From Sporothrix humicola (Eukaryota > Ascomycota > Sordariomycetes > Ophiostomatales > Ophiostomataceae), in assembly GCA_021396245.1 (NCBI GenBank), contig WNYE01000062.1:1-64000 (forward strand): 64,000 nucleotides of DNA, written 5' to 3'. The first letter of the stretch is position 1. Every line of letters starts with the position of its first letter. Of the stretch, positions 18,923 through 31,030 are shown piece by piece. The position numbers and the translations under genes were made by a program. Under the pieces are notes generated by a model that worked only from the letters and a program-made list of their open reading frames with translations, was not told the origin of the DNA and did no database searches.

Positions 18923-20498
18923 ATGACGCTCGTCAAAGATCCTCCCGGTAAGCATGCCTACCAAATCAACTTCATGATCCTGTCACAACAACATTGCTAA
19001 CAGCCGATCAGACAGCCGTTTGGGCTACGATGGCCATGCCGACGACGACATTCCACCTGGCGCTCGGGACACGGCTGACGACGAAGTCAAAATCCACGAC
19101 GAAAAACACCTCGAGTCTTGGGGCTGGAGACGTATCACCAACGGCAAGGACAACAAGGTTAAGGTCAAGAAACACATGGACTCTTGGGGCCCGGGCCCTG
19201 GCACAAATGTCGACGAAAACAAGTACATGTGCAAAAACAACCGTTGTGATACCCGGGTTTGGTCTTGTATGTGTGAGGACGAGAACGTCGACGGGGGCTG
19301 GGGCCGGGCAACCGGGGCCGCCGCCAAATGCTCCTCCAGTGCCGACTGGGGCACGGATAACTGGGGCAAGTGCGACGAGTGGGTCAGCCCCGGCTCGGAC
19401 AAGGTCGAAGACGAAGACGATGCCGACGCCGATATCATTGCCGATGGCGGTAATGACAATTGCAACAAGGGCAACGACAAGGATGTTGATTCTCACTGGC
19501 CTGGCACCGCTCGCAGCAGCGACTACGACGATGGATACCGTGACGGGCACCGCGACGGGCACGATGCCGGCATCCGCCATGGCTACAAGAAGGCTCACCT
19601 TGAAATCGATGCCGATTTGCCCGGCATTACTGAGGCCCAACTCAAGGACGCGCTCAAAAACGCCGCCATGAAGCGTGCAGTGGGCCGCCTTGCCAAGCGC
19701 ACGACTGGTATCACCCTTGGCGACATCGCCACTGGAAATAGAAATACTATCGTCCATTATCGCTCTCGCCTCGAGTTTTCCGGCGTTAACATCGAGAGTG
19801 CTGACCCAGACATGGTCGCCGCCATAAATATCATCCACGAGGAGGTTGACGCCATGGTCGACAATTTCATTGGAACGAGTCTTGACGGGCCCAGCACCGG
19901 CACTCGCGGTGGGGATGGCACTCCCGGTCCGGATCCCACCCACAACCCCGTGGCTAAAGAGGTCCGCTTCGAGGCCAAGGATGGTGGTCATATCACTCCC
20001 ATTGATGGTCCAGTCAACAACAACGCGCCCGTCGCCGATCAGAACCCTCCTCCGGTCGGGAATCGCCCGATGGCCACGGGTCAGTCGACCCAGACTGGGC
20101 AGCCTCGCCCTCCTTCTTCTCTCCAGGAATACAACCATTGCCCCCACGATGCTCAAGGTCCTCTAGATCCTCCTGGCCGCCCCGGCACCCCATTCCCCCA
20201 GAGCCGTCCCGAGACTGAGGCTACCGACGACGGCCAGAGCCCGCCCGGCCCGGTCAACGAGCACAACCACAACTGCGGCAACCACTACGGTAATTGCAAC
20301 GGATACAACTCTTGCCAGTGCCAGTGTTGCGTCTACTACGACAAGCTTATCAGCCGCAAGATCGACATGACCGCCATCACCGCTGTCAGCTACATTCAGC
20401 AGGAGATGGTGGCCAACGGCGCCTCTATCGATGCGATCCAAACCCTCATGCAGAAGGCGTACCAAATGGGTGTGAGAATTGGCCAGTATACACTTTAG
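18923..20498 (+). CDS. Unrecognised Asp/Gly/Trp/Cys-rich protein
   Basis: Exons 18923-18947 (eight codons plus one base) and 19012-20498 give 503 residues; the intron has GTAAGC, TTGCTAAC and CAG. I recognise no family. The N-terminal third is acidic and Trp/Cys-rich: two similar blocks (EKHLESWGWRR and KKHMDSWGPGPG), then CKNNRC, SCMCEDE and WGKCDEW. Residues 183-199 place glycine at every fourth position (GYRDGHRDGHDAGIRHG), like the GX3 motif of Yae1-type proteins. A helical region (ITEAQLKDALKNAAMKRAVG) and an alpha/beta-looking segment follow, then a Pro/Gly linker. The C terminus has NCNGYNSCQCQCC before a last helix. There is no signal peptide or membrane segment. Confidence 0.7.
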
Positions 20499-21529
20499 AC
20501 GCTGCAGGTAGTGGCCATCTGCAACAAAATGGACTCGAGATACAGTGAAGGGGATGGTTGGAGGCGAGGGACGATTGATCGAATAACGAGGAGGATATAC
20601 AGAGACGAGAGAACATATGGACGACATAGTTGTCATACATCAGAGCAAAGACTTACAAAAGATAAATTTGGAGGATGGACATGGACTACTTATTTTCACT
20701 TGTTTCGTTTTGCAGCCTGTCAGATTTACAGTTTAGCCAGGTTGTCGCAACGGACATCATTTTGTATCTTGACTTGCTTATTTTGAGATGGAAATGATTT
20801 TCTCATTGAATTCATCTTCTTTGAACGTAGTGGAATTCGTTTAAATAATTATTTAGGGTATTTTTGTGACTGAATATTCCTATTTTAAAAATAAAATAAA
20901 AATTCAGTGGAATATCATGAACATTTATTGTCCTTGCAAAGGAAACCAAATATTTCGAATTATCTACGTTGTACATGTACCAAAACCATATGCTGGAAGT
21001 CAGTAACTGTGTTTTCAAACATAAAAACAAACTGTCATAGAATCATTTTATGCCGTCTGTTACCGTTGAGGCCTTTTTAAGGTTTTAAGCCGTAGGTCAC
21101 AACCCGCAGCCGTAGTGGGGGCTCAGTGGCCGAAGCCGGATGGACTTCCGCATGACGATCGGCGCGGTGTATTTTCGCGCTGCCCTATCACCAGCAGGTG
21201 AAAAAGACGCTACAAATTTGTTGAGCATTATTCTACTTGAACCTTACATTCTTCTTTTTCTTTCTTTGCATTCCGCGGGCCGTTAACCGAGTGGTTCATT
21301 GGGTGTCCATTCACGATGTGATAATGTTCCGGCTGACGCCCTACTGCCCTGTAAATATGGGGCACTTTTCTGACTTTCTGCTCACCTCCGTGGAATAGAC
21401 GGACCTCAAAACCCAGTTGAAGGTCATCTGATAAAAGCTTGACTCACTTCAGCCTTTATCTTCTACTTTACAGCTGTCCCGAAGCTTTGTTTTAATTTCT
21501 TCAGCCACTGACATCCGGTGACCACCAAA
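20499..21529. other. Intergenic region
   Basis: About 1 kb between two plus-strand genes. The part around 20800-21030 is AT-rich. No open frame has a family motif, and no tRNA-like fold was found around the GC-rich patch at 21060-21180. The end is the promoter of the NRPS-like gene. Confidence 0.5.
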
Positions 21530-24500
21530 ATGGCCAGCTCTGAAGATTACGGACGGCGTTTGCTGCCGCAGGTCATCGACAAGGCCGCCATCACGGATCC
21601 GGACCACACCGTGTACTCGTTCACCAAAACAGACAATCCAGCTGACGGCTTCCATCGCATCACCAACCGTCGGTATGCCAATGCTGTCAACCGAGTGGCA
21701 TGGCTGATGGAGGAAGGCTTTGGCAAGCCGGAGCCCGACACTTTTCCAAGCATTGGCTACATTGGACCAAGTATGTTTCCTTTACGGACGCAGATAGCAG
21801 AAAAATTCTCTAACAATTTGGCAGACGACTTCAGATATGCCATGCTGGCGGCTGCTGCGGTTAAAATTGGCTACACGATGATGTACCTGTCTCCACGGAA
21901 CAGCATCGAAGGACATCTGGCGGTTCTCGACAAATGTGCCTGTACACGATGGATCCTGCCATCTCAGAAGCTGGGACGTGTCCAACAAATCCTCGACATC
22001 CGGCCCATGACCGTTATCGATCTTCCCGATCAACTGGACCTATTGGCCTTCGACAGCGACGACGATGTCCCGGTCTACCCGTACGATAAAACATTTGACG
22101 TGGCTCGCCAGCAGCCATTTGTCATTTTGCACACATCTGGCTCAACTGGCTTGCCCAAACCCATCCGTGTTCCAAACGGCAGTCTGGCCACCGTGGACGC
22201 TCAACATCTTCTGCCAGCCATCGAAGGTCGCTTGACTCATGCTCAGTACTTTGACGAGCCGCGGATTGGGTACTCAACGTTTCCCAACTTTCATGTAAGT
22301 TTTCCGTGGTTCAATGCGAAATGACACCCACTGACTTCATTAGTCCGCCGGTATGGTGTTCTGCTTTGCACTGCCGTTCTTCTACAAGTTGAGCATCGTC
22401 ATGGGGCCGCCGCTGGTACCTGTCAACCTCGACCTTGTCAATGCCATATTCGACCATGCAAACGTCACAGGATCTCTGTTGGCTCCTTCCACCCTCGAAC
22501 AGATTTCCAAGGACCCCGACTCTCTGGCCCGGATTGCCAAGACAGACTTTACCGTCGTTGGTGGTGGTGAGCTCAATCCTTCGACGAAACCAAATATCAT
22601 AACATCTACTAACATTTGCAGCCCCTCTGAACAAAGTCTGCGGTGACCGTATCAACGCTGTCACATCCATCGTTAATATCATGGGTGTCACTGAAGGTTC
22701 TCTGTTTCCTGTTGTCCAAGCAGAGCCAGAGGACTGGCACTACCACCACTTCCACCCTGGTGGAGGCTACACTTTTGAACCACGCACCGACGATCTCTCC
22801 GAGCTTGTCCAAACACGAGACCCAGAGAAGCACATGTTCCAGGCGTTCCTCCAGACCTTCCCAGACCTCGACGCCGTCCCAACGAAGGACCTGTACGCCA
22901 AACATCCGACCAAGCCGGGTAGATGGCTCTATCGTGGCCGTGTCGACGATGTCATTGTGCTTTCTAACGGCGAAAAGGTCAACCCAATCGATATGGAGAC
23001 AATTCTCGGAAGCCACCCAGCTATTAAAGCGGCACTAATTGTAGGCGCTGGACAATTCCAGGTGGCTGCCATCCTGGAGCTGATGCAACCGCTGTCCAAA
23101 GAGAACGACTCTGCCTTCTGGGAAAGTCTGTGGCCGTACATTGATAAGGCCAACAAGGATGCCCCGGCTCATGGCCAGCTGCACCGTGACCATATCATTC
23201 TCGCCTCACCCGACAAACCTTTTGCTCTTGCTGGCAAAGATACCGTCTTGCGTGGCGTCACGACGAAACTGTACGCTTCTGAGATTGAGGCCCTGTACGC
23301 AGAGCGGGCTTTGGCCATTTCTCATCCTGACGGCGTCCTTCCAAGCATTGATCTCACCAGTCTGGAGACAATCCGTGACTCCCTGAAGGCACTACTACTG
23401 CAGACACTTGATACAGAGGACATCAACGACGGCGATGACATGTTTGTCAACGGTCTTGACTCACTGTCAGCTCTGTCGGTTCACGCTCAGCTCCGGTCGG
23501 CTCTCGAAAAGTACAAGGGTATCAATCCAACAGTGTCACCATCGGCAGTGACGATTGCTTTTATCTATGCCCATCCGACATTTTCCAAGTTGGTCAGCGC
23601 CATCAACAATTTGGTTAGACCAAGTCAACAGAGCGACACTACTGGAAAGTCAGAAGAAGAAGCCATGCATGAGCTCTTGGACGAATTCACAAAGGGACTT
23701 CCACAACTATCGAGGAAAGAGGTTCCGAATCCTGAAAAGGCTTGTGTTGTTCTCACAGGCAGTACTGGATCCTTGGGTGCTTACCTGCTCGATGAGTTGA
23801 TTGCTGACAAGTCTGTGGAGCGGATCATCTGCCTCAACAGATCTACCAATGCCAGCGAGAGACAGTTGGAGGATGCTCGCAGCCGTGGCCTGGAAAACAC
23901 TTTGGCCGAGCTGGATGGTGGAAAACAATCATCAAGAGTGTCTTTCTTGCACGCTGATCTTTCGAAGCCACTTCTTGGTCTGGACCAGGAAGAATATGAC
24001 GACATTGTTGCCAATGCCACGCACATCTTTCACAATCAGTGGCCTGTCAACTTTCATCTCCAGGTGGCATCATTTGCACCACACCTACAAGGCGTACGGA
24101 ATCTTGTTGACCTGGCCATTTCCAGTCCCAACAACCCGAAACTTCTGTTCGTTTCTTCTGTTGGCGTCGTGCAAGCCCAGACGAGTAACGACCCAGTTCC
24201 AGAGAAGCTTCTTTCCAACTTCTCGACAGCCGAAGGTGGCTATGGACAGTCGAAGCTGGTGGCTGAACTGATTCTTGCCAAAGCAGTTGAACAAAGCGGC
24301 ATCAGAACTACAATATGCCGTCTTGGCCAGATTGCCGGTCCAGTTGGGACAAGTCAAGGCAGCTGGAAACGTCAAGAGTGGTTGCCATCGGTACGTTCCT
24401 CTCCGCAACCTCATATATGAATTCTACTAACCCCAATCTAGATCATCACCAGTTCCAAATACCTTGAGAAAATTCCATCAACACTGTCCTCCCTCGACCG

Positions 24501-24933
24501 AGTCGACTGGGTGCCGGTCAAACATGCATCCAAGATCATCTGCGAGCTTGCCGAGCTTTCTGGAGACACGCGTGCAAGCGCAAGCGAGAGTCAACCCACC
24601 GTCTATCATGTTGTCAACCCAACTTCGTGTTCATGGTCGACACTACTACCGAGTGTGGCTGCTGGATTGGGTCTCGATGTCAACAAAGATGTCGTGTCAT
24701 GGGCAGAATGGCTTGCTGCGCTCGAGGCACGTGAAGCAGCTGCAGACTACGAGAAGAACCCCGGCCTCAACTTGCTGCCGTTCTACCGCACTGTTACCAA
24801 GGCAGGTGATGAGGGCCGGCAACTTCCAGTCCTCCAGACAGATCTAGCCCAGAAGCGTAGTTCAACATTGCGTGGCTTGGAGGCTGTTTCCCCAGAATGG
24901 ATGGATGAGTGGATGAAGCAATGGGGTTTCTGA
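21530..24933 (+). CDS. NRPS-like A-T-R enzyme (carboxylic acid reductase type)
   Basis: Exons 21530-21770, 21825-22294, 22344-22566, 22622-24390 and 24442-24933 give 1064 residues. The adenylation domain (about 20-560) has TSGSTGLPKP (Thr184 on) and YRGRVDDVIVLSNGEK. A carrier domain has DDMFVNGLDSLSALSV, with Ser592 the expected phosphopantetheine site. The terminal reductase starts at about 680 with VVLTGSTGSLGAYLL and has the short-chain-type YGQSK (Tyr852, Lys856). There is no condensation domain. Enzymes of this design activate an aryl or amino acid, load it on the carrier and release it as an aldehyde. The substrate cannot be read here. A zinc alcohol dehydrogenase lies tail to tail 118 bases downstream and could reduce the aldehyde. 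Confidence 0.93.
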
Positions 24934-25051
24934 AAAGGGGGGAAATACCAAAACATCTAGAAATAAAGTAAAAGTAGACCATAAGCTAGAAATACAGATG
25001 AGATGCATAATATTTGTTTTATTCTTCGCTCTAACAAGTCAACCAGGTTCT

Positions 25052-26358
25052 CTACGCCGAAAATTCATTCCCCAATTCCTTGCTCAAGACGGCACGGTAC
25101 CGCATACTCCCATCGTCCAGACCAGCAAATGCGTCGTTCAGACCTTTGATTGACATCGGGAACTCTTGGATCCACGGCAAAATCTTGTGACGAGCAGCGA
25201 ATTTGAGTGCTTCCTGCTCGTTTTCTCTCGTGGCACCAAGGCTGAAGCTGTGGAGGGTCAGTAAAGATCAAAATGGATGACAGAAGGGGGTAAACGTACA
25301 TAATTTTCATACCGGGCAGGATGAATGGCATGTACCTGTAGTAGGATGTATTGTAAGCTTCAAAATTACGAGCTGATTGAAGGCGAGTTGGGAGTACTTA
25401 CGGGACGGTGATATCCTTTGTCTGGATGACAACCGGGACAACACGAGCACGACGTGCAAGCAGTGGGAGGAAACTGTCCATTAGCAATGAGACACGAGAT
25501 ACAATATGGATATGATTTTACTTACATGCCGTAGTCAGTGATGGTGCCGCCACAGAGGAGCAGCACATTGACTTTGTTGTATGGGTCGAGTGGCTCAGAT
25601 GTTTTGCCGTTTGTGTTCAAGACATGGAACTCGTCGGCGCCCATTTTCAGAGCATCCTCCCGCTTCTTGTCGTCACTCGAAAACACAGACACAGCACAGC
25701 CAAAGGCCTTGGCGTACAGCAGAGCAATGTGGCCAAGGCCGCCCAGACCAATGACGCCGACCCGGTCGCTCGACTTGATCTCTGCCGCCTGGAGGGCTTC
25801 GTAGACGGTGATTCCTGCACAGACGAGAGGAGCAGCGTACTTGGACGGCAGCAGGTCAGGGATCGGGTTCACAAAGTCCTGGTGCCGGATGGCGTAGTCA
25901 CAAAACGTGCCGTGCTCCTCGGCGCCGTACTTTTGGCCGACGGATTTGTGGCAGTACTGGCGGTAGCCGGAGATGCATTCGGAGCAGATTCCACAGGCCT
26001 GGTTGTTAGCTGATGGCAATGTGACAGAAATGCGACGTGAATCTTACATGAGTTTGAAAGCTGCATGACGTGTTAGTGATCCTTCAAAAATTACACGGGG
26101 TTCACCTCAAACTTACGTCAGACCAACGCGCTGGCCGAGCTTGACGGAGGTGACTGCCGAACCGATGCGATGGATGACGCCGACGCCCTCGTGGCCGAGA
26201 CCACAAGATGCCGTGCGGTCGTGGGCATCCGTGCCGCAGACGCCAGAGTGTGTGATGCGGACCAGAACTTCGAGTGCGCCGAGGTCAATTGGCGTCGTCC
26301 GGCGTTCGAGGGCGCCACTCGGCGTGCCTGCCAGGTATGTTCTTGTTTCTGCGGACAT
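25052..26358 (-). CDS. Zinc-dependent alcohol dehydrogenase
   Basis: Six exons on the minus strand, 26358-26117, 26060-26048, 25998-25526, 25473-25402, 25335-25300 and 25247-25052, give 343 residues. The second exon is only 13 bases. The catalytic zinc site is in VCGTDAHD and GLGHEGVG; structural-zinc cysteines are ACGICSECISGYRQYC; the NAD(P)-binding turn is GVIGLGGLGHIA. It belongs to the medium-chain dehydrogenase group and interconverts alcohols and aldehydes. The protein is in the normal length range. The gene converges on the NRPS-like reductase, whose expected product is an aldehyde, so a joint pathway is plausible but inferred. All five introns have GT-AG ends and keep frame. Confidence 0.9.
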
Positions 26359-26798
26359 TTTTGATGGTTTGTTGATATTTTGTCATGTTCCAGTCAGATG
26401 AGTGTGAATCATCAACTCGACATTTCAATTCAATGAAAACTCAAAATAGCGCGTAGCAGCGGCATAAGTCGGGCGCGACACGATAAAAAGATAAAATCGA
26501 TGTAAAAGAACCCCGCCGTTGGAGCTTTGGAACCGCTGGAACGGACTGCGGATCTACAAACCTAGCGCCTGTGTCCGGAACTGCGGTACTTACAGGAGTA
26601 ATGCCCCCACGTTGGAGAACCGATCACCGGAGGAAGAAGTGGAGATAATGCTGGTAAGAAGTGTATTTTGTCGACATGCTGTTTATGCGGCAGTTAACAA
26701 TCGAGAAACACAAAACGAAACAATCTTATTTATATTGAGTCTGAGAGTGAAAACAATTTGTATGTACGATATGTTCTGCTGAGTAACCAGCCCGTAAA
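26359..26798. other. Intergenic region
   Basis: It holds the dehydrogenase promoter on the left and the HET gene 3' side on the right. No gene is seen; an 87-codon plus-strand frame at 26519-26782 has no motif. Confidence 0.5.
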
Positions 26799-28883
26799 TT
26801 AGAAACCCAGCCTCGTGCTGTAGTCATCCTCGTCTTCATCCTCCTCCTCATCCTCGCCCGGGATCCCCATGTCTTCCGCGAGGGCAAATAAGGCCTCCAC
26901 CCCCAAATAGATATCGGCATACCGGTCAATGACCCGCCCAACGGTGGGCCTGTAGTCATGTCCGTTGTTGCGACAAATGTCTTCCGTTGTCCGGGCCGCA
27001 CCGACAACAGCGGCCTTGCCCTTCAGTGGACCTTCGCGGAACACGCGCACAACCAGCCGCTGTCCGTTGGTTTTGCAAATCAGGTCGCCGGGCCGCACAA
27101 CGCCAGAAGCAATGCCCATTTTGTTGCGTGTCCGGCCAGACAACGCCTTGAGAAAATAGCACCGGGGAGTATCCGGTGATCCCGGTCCAATGGGCTCGGC
27201 ATCCGTGTCAATGCCCACAGCATCTCGGGCATTCACGGGGAAGGTTTCGGGCGCAAAGAGAACCGTCGATGGCACCCGGATGCACCCTCGAGCAATTTTA
27301 TCGTTGTCACTGTTATTGTCGCCGTCGCCGTCACTGTCACCTTCGTCGTCGCTGAGAAGAAGCACGCGCATCAAGTTGTCGTTCTCCCAGTGCGCCTCCT
27401 CGAGCTCGTCCAGGGCGTACACGTCGCTAAGGGCCGATTTCCACGCCGCTAGCATGCCCGGTTGGGCCACTATGCTCTGGATGGAGGGGCCCACGCGCAA
27501 CACGGAGCCCAGCACGATTGCGTGTTGGTAGTAGGCGCCGGGGTGCATTTTGGGGCCCGTTGCCAGGCGATCAAGGACATTTTGGGTGTCGTCGGTAATG
27601 TCCACAAGGTGGCTCGGGTCGATTTGTTCGGCGTACGAGTTGCCCTTTTCTGGCGGCGACGATGACGATGGCGTGGGTGGCGAGGACGACGAGGATGGCG
27701 AGGACGGTGAGGATGGCGAGGACACAGCCAGTATTGGCGGACACTGGATGTCGCTGGCCTTGAGCTGCAGCGACCGCTTCACCAAAAGGCCCGCCGAGAT
27801 GAAGCCCTCGTTGCGGTCTAGCAGCTGCTTCTCGTTGAGCAGCGCCAGCGTGTCCGTCCACACGTCGTACAGCGGCTTCTTGTAGTCGATCGGCAGGCTG
27901 CCCGCATCCGAGACCATCCCGAGCAGCCCATACACCTTATCGTGCAGGTCGCTGCATTTGGCGTGCTCGTGGTCTCGGAGCAAGTCTATGAGCCGGTGCG
28001 ACCCACGGTGCTCCTTGGCACGCAATGTCCGGTGCAGGCTCTGCGGGGTGCTGAGGCGGATGTTGTTGCGCTTGCGGTTGCCGTTGAGGGCAAAATTGCG
28101 AGCGTTGTAGTTTTGGTTGTTGTTTTGGGTGTCGTCCGTGTGCTCGCGCAAAAAGTCGAGGAAGCCGTTCCATGTCATGGACGTCGTGCCAAAGTTGACA
28201 TGCAGTGACCACGCCTTGTTAATCTCCTGCAAGATCCAGACGCGTCCCCAGTAAGGGTCACTGTTGAGCTGCGAGCAGAGTTCTCGCTTCTGATCGCGCG
28301 CTTTCTTGATGGCGTCGTCGTCATCTCCGCCCGGGGATTCCGGCGTCTCGTACTTAGCATACCGCTGCCCCAGCCAAATCACAACGTTGGCCGCCCGAAA
28401 GTAAATCTGGTCCATGATCCGCACCTGCCGGTTGCGCTCGTCAATGTCGGCCTGGTTGATGCACACGGCATCGATCCAGAACTTTTGCGTGCCATACGCC
28501 TTGTGGCCCCGAATAAACTTGAGCGCGTCAAACAGGTTGTGCCGCACAACAAACGGGAACCCGTTGAGCGTAATCTCGGGGTCGTCCGCGCTGCTGTCGC
28601 CCCATGTGTACGACAGCGCATTGAATTTGGGTTTGGCGCCGAACCGCACCTCGGACAGCGTGCACACAATTGGGTCGTCCTTGTTTGCTGCAGGCTCGAT
28701 TGTCAGCAGGCGCAAGCTGTTGCCGTCGACAGTTTTGCCCCGATATGAAAGCGTGCTGTCCGTTTTCAGCAATTTAGGCCGGAAAGCAATGCTGTTTTTG
28801 GCGGGCGGGGGACTCGCAGCTCGCCCCTGTTTGAACGGGTCCGCTGTTGTGCCGGCGGCGGTGGTGGCTACTGCTGCGGCCAT
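26799..28883 (-). CDS. Heterokaryon incompatibility (HET) domain protein
   Basis: One exon, 694 residues from the ATG at 28883. The HET domain occupies about residues 85-240: FNALSYTWGDSS, then FWIDAVCINQADIDERNRQV, then IYFRAANVVIWLGQ, and a later family-typical YGLLGMVSDAG with IDYKKPLYDVW. HET proteins act in fungal nonself recognition and can trigger cell death when activated; the domain is TIR-related. The middle holds a Ser/Pro tract (SSPSSPSSPSSSSSPPTPS) and an acidic DNNSDND run. The C terminus has a conserved-type segment (IASGVVRPGDLICKTNGQR) and an acidic tail. No NACHT, WD40 or ankyrin part is present, so any partner would be a separate protein. Confidence 0.92.
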   Translation of the reverse strand: MAAAVATTAAGTTADPFKQGRAASPPPAKNSIAFRPKLLKTDSTLSYRGKTVDGNSLRLLTIEPAANKDDPIVCTLSEVRFGAKPKFNALSYTWGDSSADDPEITLNGFPFVVRHNLFDALKFIRGHKAYGTQKFWIDAVCINQADIDERNRQVRIMDQIYFRAANVVIWLGQRYAKYETPESPGGDDDDAIKKARDQKRELCSQLNSDPYWGRVWILQEINKAWSLHVNFGTTSMTWNGFLDFLREHTDDTQNNNQNYNARNFALNGNRKRNNIRLSTPQSLHRTLRAKEHRGSHRLIDLLRDHEHAKCSDLHDKVYGLLGMVSDAGSLPIDYKKPLYDVWTDTLALLNEKQLLDRNEGFISAGLLVKRSLQLKASDIQCPPILAVSSPSSPSSPSSSSSPPTPSSSSPPEKGNSYAEQIDPSHLVDITDDTQNVLDRLATGPKMHPGAYYQHAIVLGSVLRVGPSIQSIVAQPGMLAAWKSALSDVYALDELEEAHWENDNLMRVLLLSDDEGDSDGDGDNNSDNDKIARGCIRVPSTVLFAPETFPVNARDAVGIDTDAEPIGPGSPDTPRCYFLKALSGRTRNKMGIASGVVRPGDLICKTNGQRLVVRVFREGPLKGKAAVVGAARTTEDICRNNGHDYRPTVGRVIDRYADIYLGVEALFALAEDMGIPGEDEEEDEDEDDYSTRLGF

Positions 28884-30571
28884 CTTGACTTGTAGCAAAG
28901 TTGTGTTTTGGAATGTGTGGTGGACGAAGTAAAGCGGAAATGCAATAATGGAAAGACAATTGCATTGTGTAAATATTCTTCATTCGCTTAAAATTAACAT
29001 TCAGATCAACGTCTTCTCTTGTCAATAACTCTCTTGGCATAACGAAAAATGGGCGCAGCGGGGGCGGGGCCAACCCCTGCATATACGACACTTTACGAAC
29101 TGGAGGCTCTGTGGAACAAGTGTGGAACAGCCTTGACTCTTCAGCGAAATTGGGATGCCAACTTTTTGAACGGCGCCTTCCATGAGATGAAACTACAAAC
29201 GCGCCCGTTTTTCTCTGCGGCGAGAAAATCACATCACCAAGACGTTGTACATCTAAACTTTTAGCCCAAAGGTCATCTTCTCGGCCATGTCTTGACTTCA
29301 TCTAGCAATTCTGTACGCGATGCTCTTCAGCAAAGATACCATGCGCATCCAGTTGGGCTTGAGTAGCTCTAGGGTCAGGTAGTAATCGCGAAAAAGCTAG
29401 ATCAACATTATGTTGCTATGCACACAATTTTTATGTCTTTTTCTTGTCTGTTTTTTTTTTGGGTTTAGTTTCCACGTCGTCAAACCATTGGACCCTGAAA
29501 AAATGTCAGAGAGTTCCGTGTAAGTCAAGGGCCGGTCCGTGTGTTTAGTGTTCATGCTTACGGAAGGCAGGAACTTTGTTTAGTGGGGATGGTTGGTCGC
29601 TCCTTCCTCACACGGAATTTCAACAACGACATACGAGACGACGCATCATGCATGTTTAGCACATCGGCCGACGACAATATTGTGTTCTGCCCTGTTTCCT
29701 GCGGCCAAAGTTCTAGATACGAAGAACTACTCCAAGTTTTGGTTCTGGGCTGAATTCCAAGAGCTGGTGTGATTAGGCGCAACAGCACAGATTATTGCTA
29801 TACTTCATTCGACTGCCATTATTGTTCTACCATTTTCCTTTTTTATTTCTATCGTTTTTTGTGATTTATGTTCCTATTTTTGCTACTAATATTATTTTTT
29901 ATTCTTTTTTTTACATATACATAAAACAAAACGACTAGAAATATTCCGCATATCTGAAAGAAAAAAATAAAACCCGAAGAAACTTAAATCGAAAAATATT
30001 GTTTCTCGTTATAAAAAAGAGGACAACAGCATACTCATGAAATAGTTCCTGTTACGAGCCCAGTCATTATTTTCTGTTTATTTACCACACTTCACATTTC
30101 TTTGTTTTCATTGAGACCAGTCATCCCTTTATCGTTTCCCGGGCATTCAAATCACTTCCTACCCACGAAAAATGAATGGATGCCACGGCAAGTTATCAGG
30201 CCGAGACGGTGTTTCAATGCTTGCACGGGGCCTTACGGACAACGAGGCCATGAAAAAGATAAGATGGTACGTCAGGACGTCCTGAAAATGTGATTAATGT
30301 GATAGGTTCGCATGCTTTATTGGTTCAATAATTTGACAACATCACATTTGGGGGCCAGAAATACTGCAGGCGGCTTTTATCCACCGGTGGAATACAACAC
30401 AGAAGGGGTTACTCAGCCCCAACACATTACCACCATGAGCCGCCATTCCACTAAGATTTCTGACAGGCAAACCGGTAGGTTGTACGACGGTCGCTACCAA
30501 AAGTCTTGTCCCACCGCCTTTATGGAGCTAGTCTGTATAAGGCTTAGCGTCTAATTGATGAGAAAAGCTTG

Positions 30572-30694
30572 CACACTGTATTTATACAGCGTTCTATCCA
30601 CTGTATGCCAGCAGGGTGCTCGCTAGAGAGATCGCTGGAGTAATTTTGCTCCAGGGGACCAGGTCGCTAAGCTTCAGGGATTAAATACAGTGTG
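30572..30694. mobile_element. Possible MITE-like foldback element (123 bp)
   Basis: The ends are perfect 13-bp inverted repeats, CACACTGTATTTA at 30572-30584 and TAAATACAGTGTG at 30682-30694. Inside is a small hairpin, CTGGAG and CTCCAG around 30635-30654. I see no clear target-site duplication and no coding capacity. Other copies outside the window would be needed to call it a real element. Confidence 0.35.
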
Positions 30695-30944
30695 ATCAAT
30701 TTAATTGGCACTGGATTCTGCCTGAACAAATGTGAAAGCGGTGGGACCGAACTTTTGGTAGGGACCTCCGTACTCCGTACAATCATTTATTTACTGATTA
30801 TTTCGAAAGTATCGAAATTGTCGCCTGCCAGGCTCAGTGCGGGGATTTCGACACCGCTGCCCCTCATCATCTCCCACTTCATCCTTACCCTTCATTCTTG
30901 CCACACAGTTCTCATGTTCACCATGGTTATTTCATTCCGTTGCA

Positions 30945-31030
30945 CTGATATCTGCACCATTTCCCATCCTACAACGACGTTCCCAAACCCTTTACAACGA
31001 TATGGAAGCCATGGACGCCGCTGCCAAGGC
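30945..31030 (+). pseudogene. Relic copy of the NLR gene 5' end
   Basis: An exact 22-base match that spans the start codon links 31005-31026 to 31883-31904 of the NLR gene (encoding EAMDAAA versus MDAAAS). About 40-56 bases before it, both copies carry ATCTG(C/T)ACCATTTCC. After the match the relic diverges and its frame ends within about 20 codons. It is probably the remnant of a duplicated NLR gene or leader. Confidence 0.45.

Noticed and set aside
21060..21300. GC-rich patch checked for a tRNA
   Set aside because: No A-box/B-box pair with correct spacing and no cloverleaf could be drawn.
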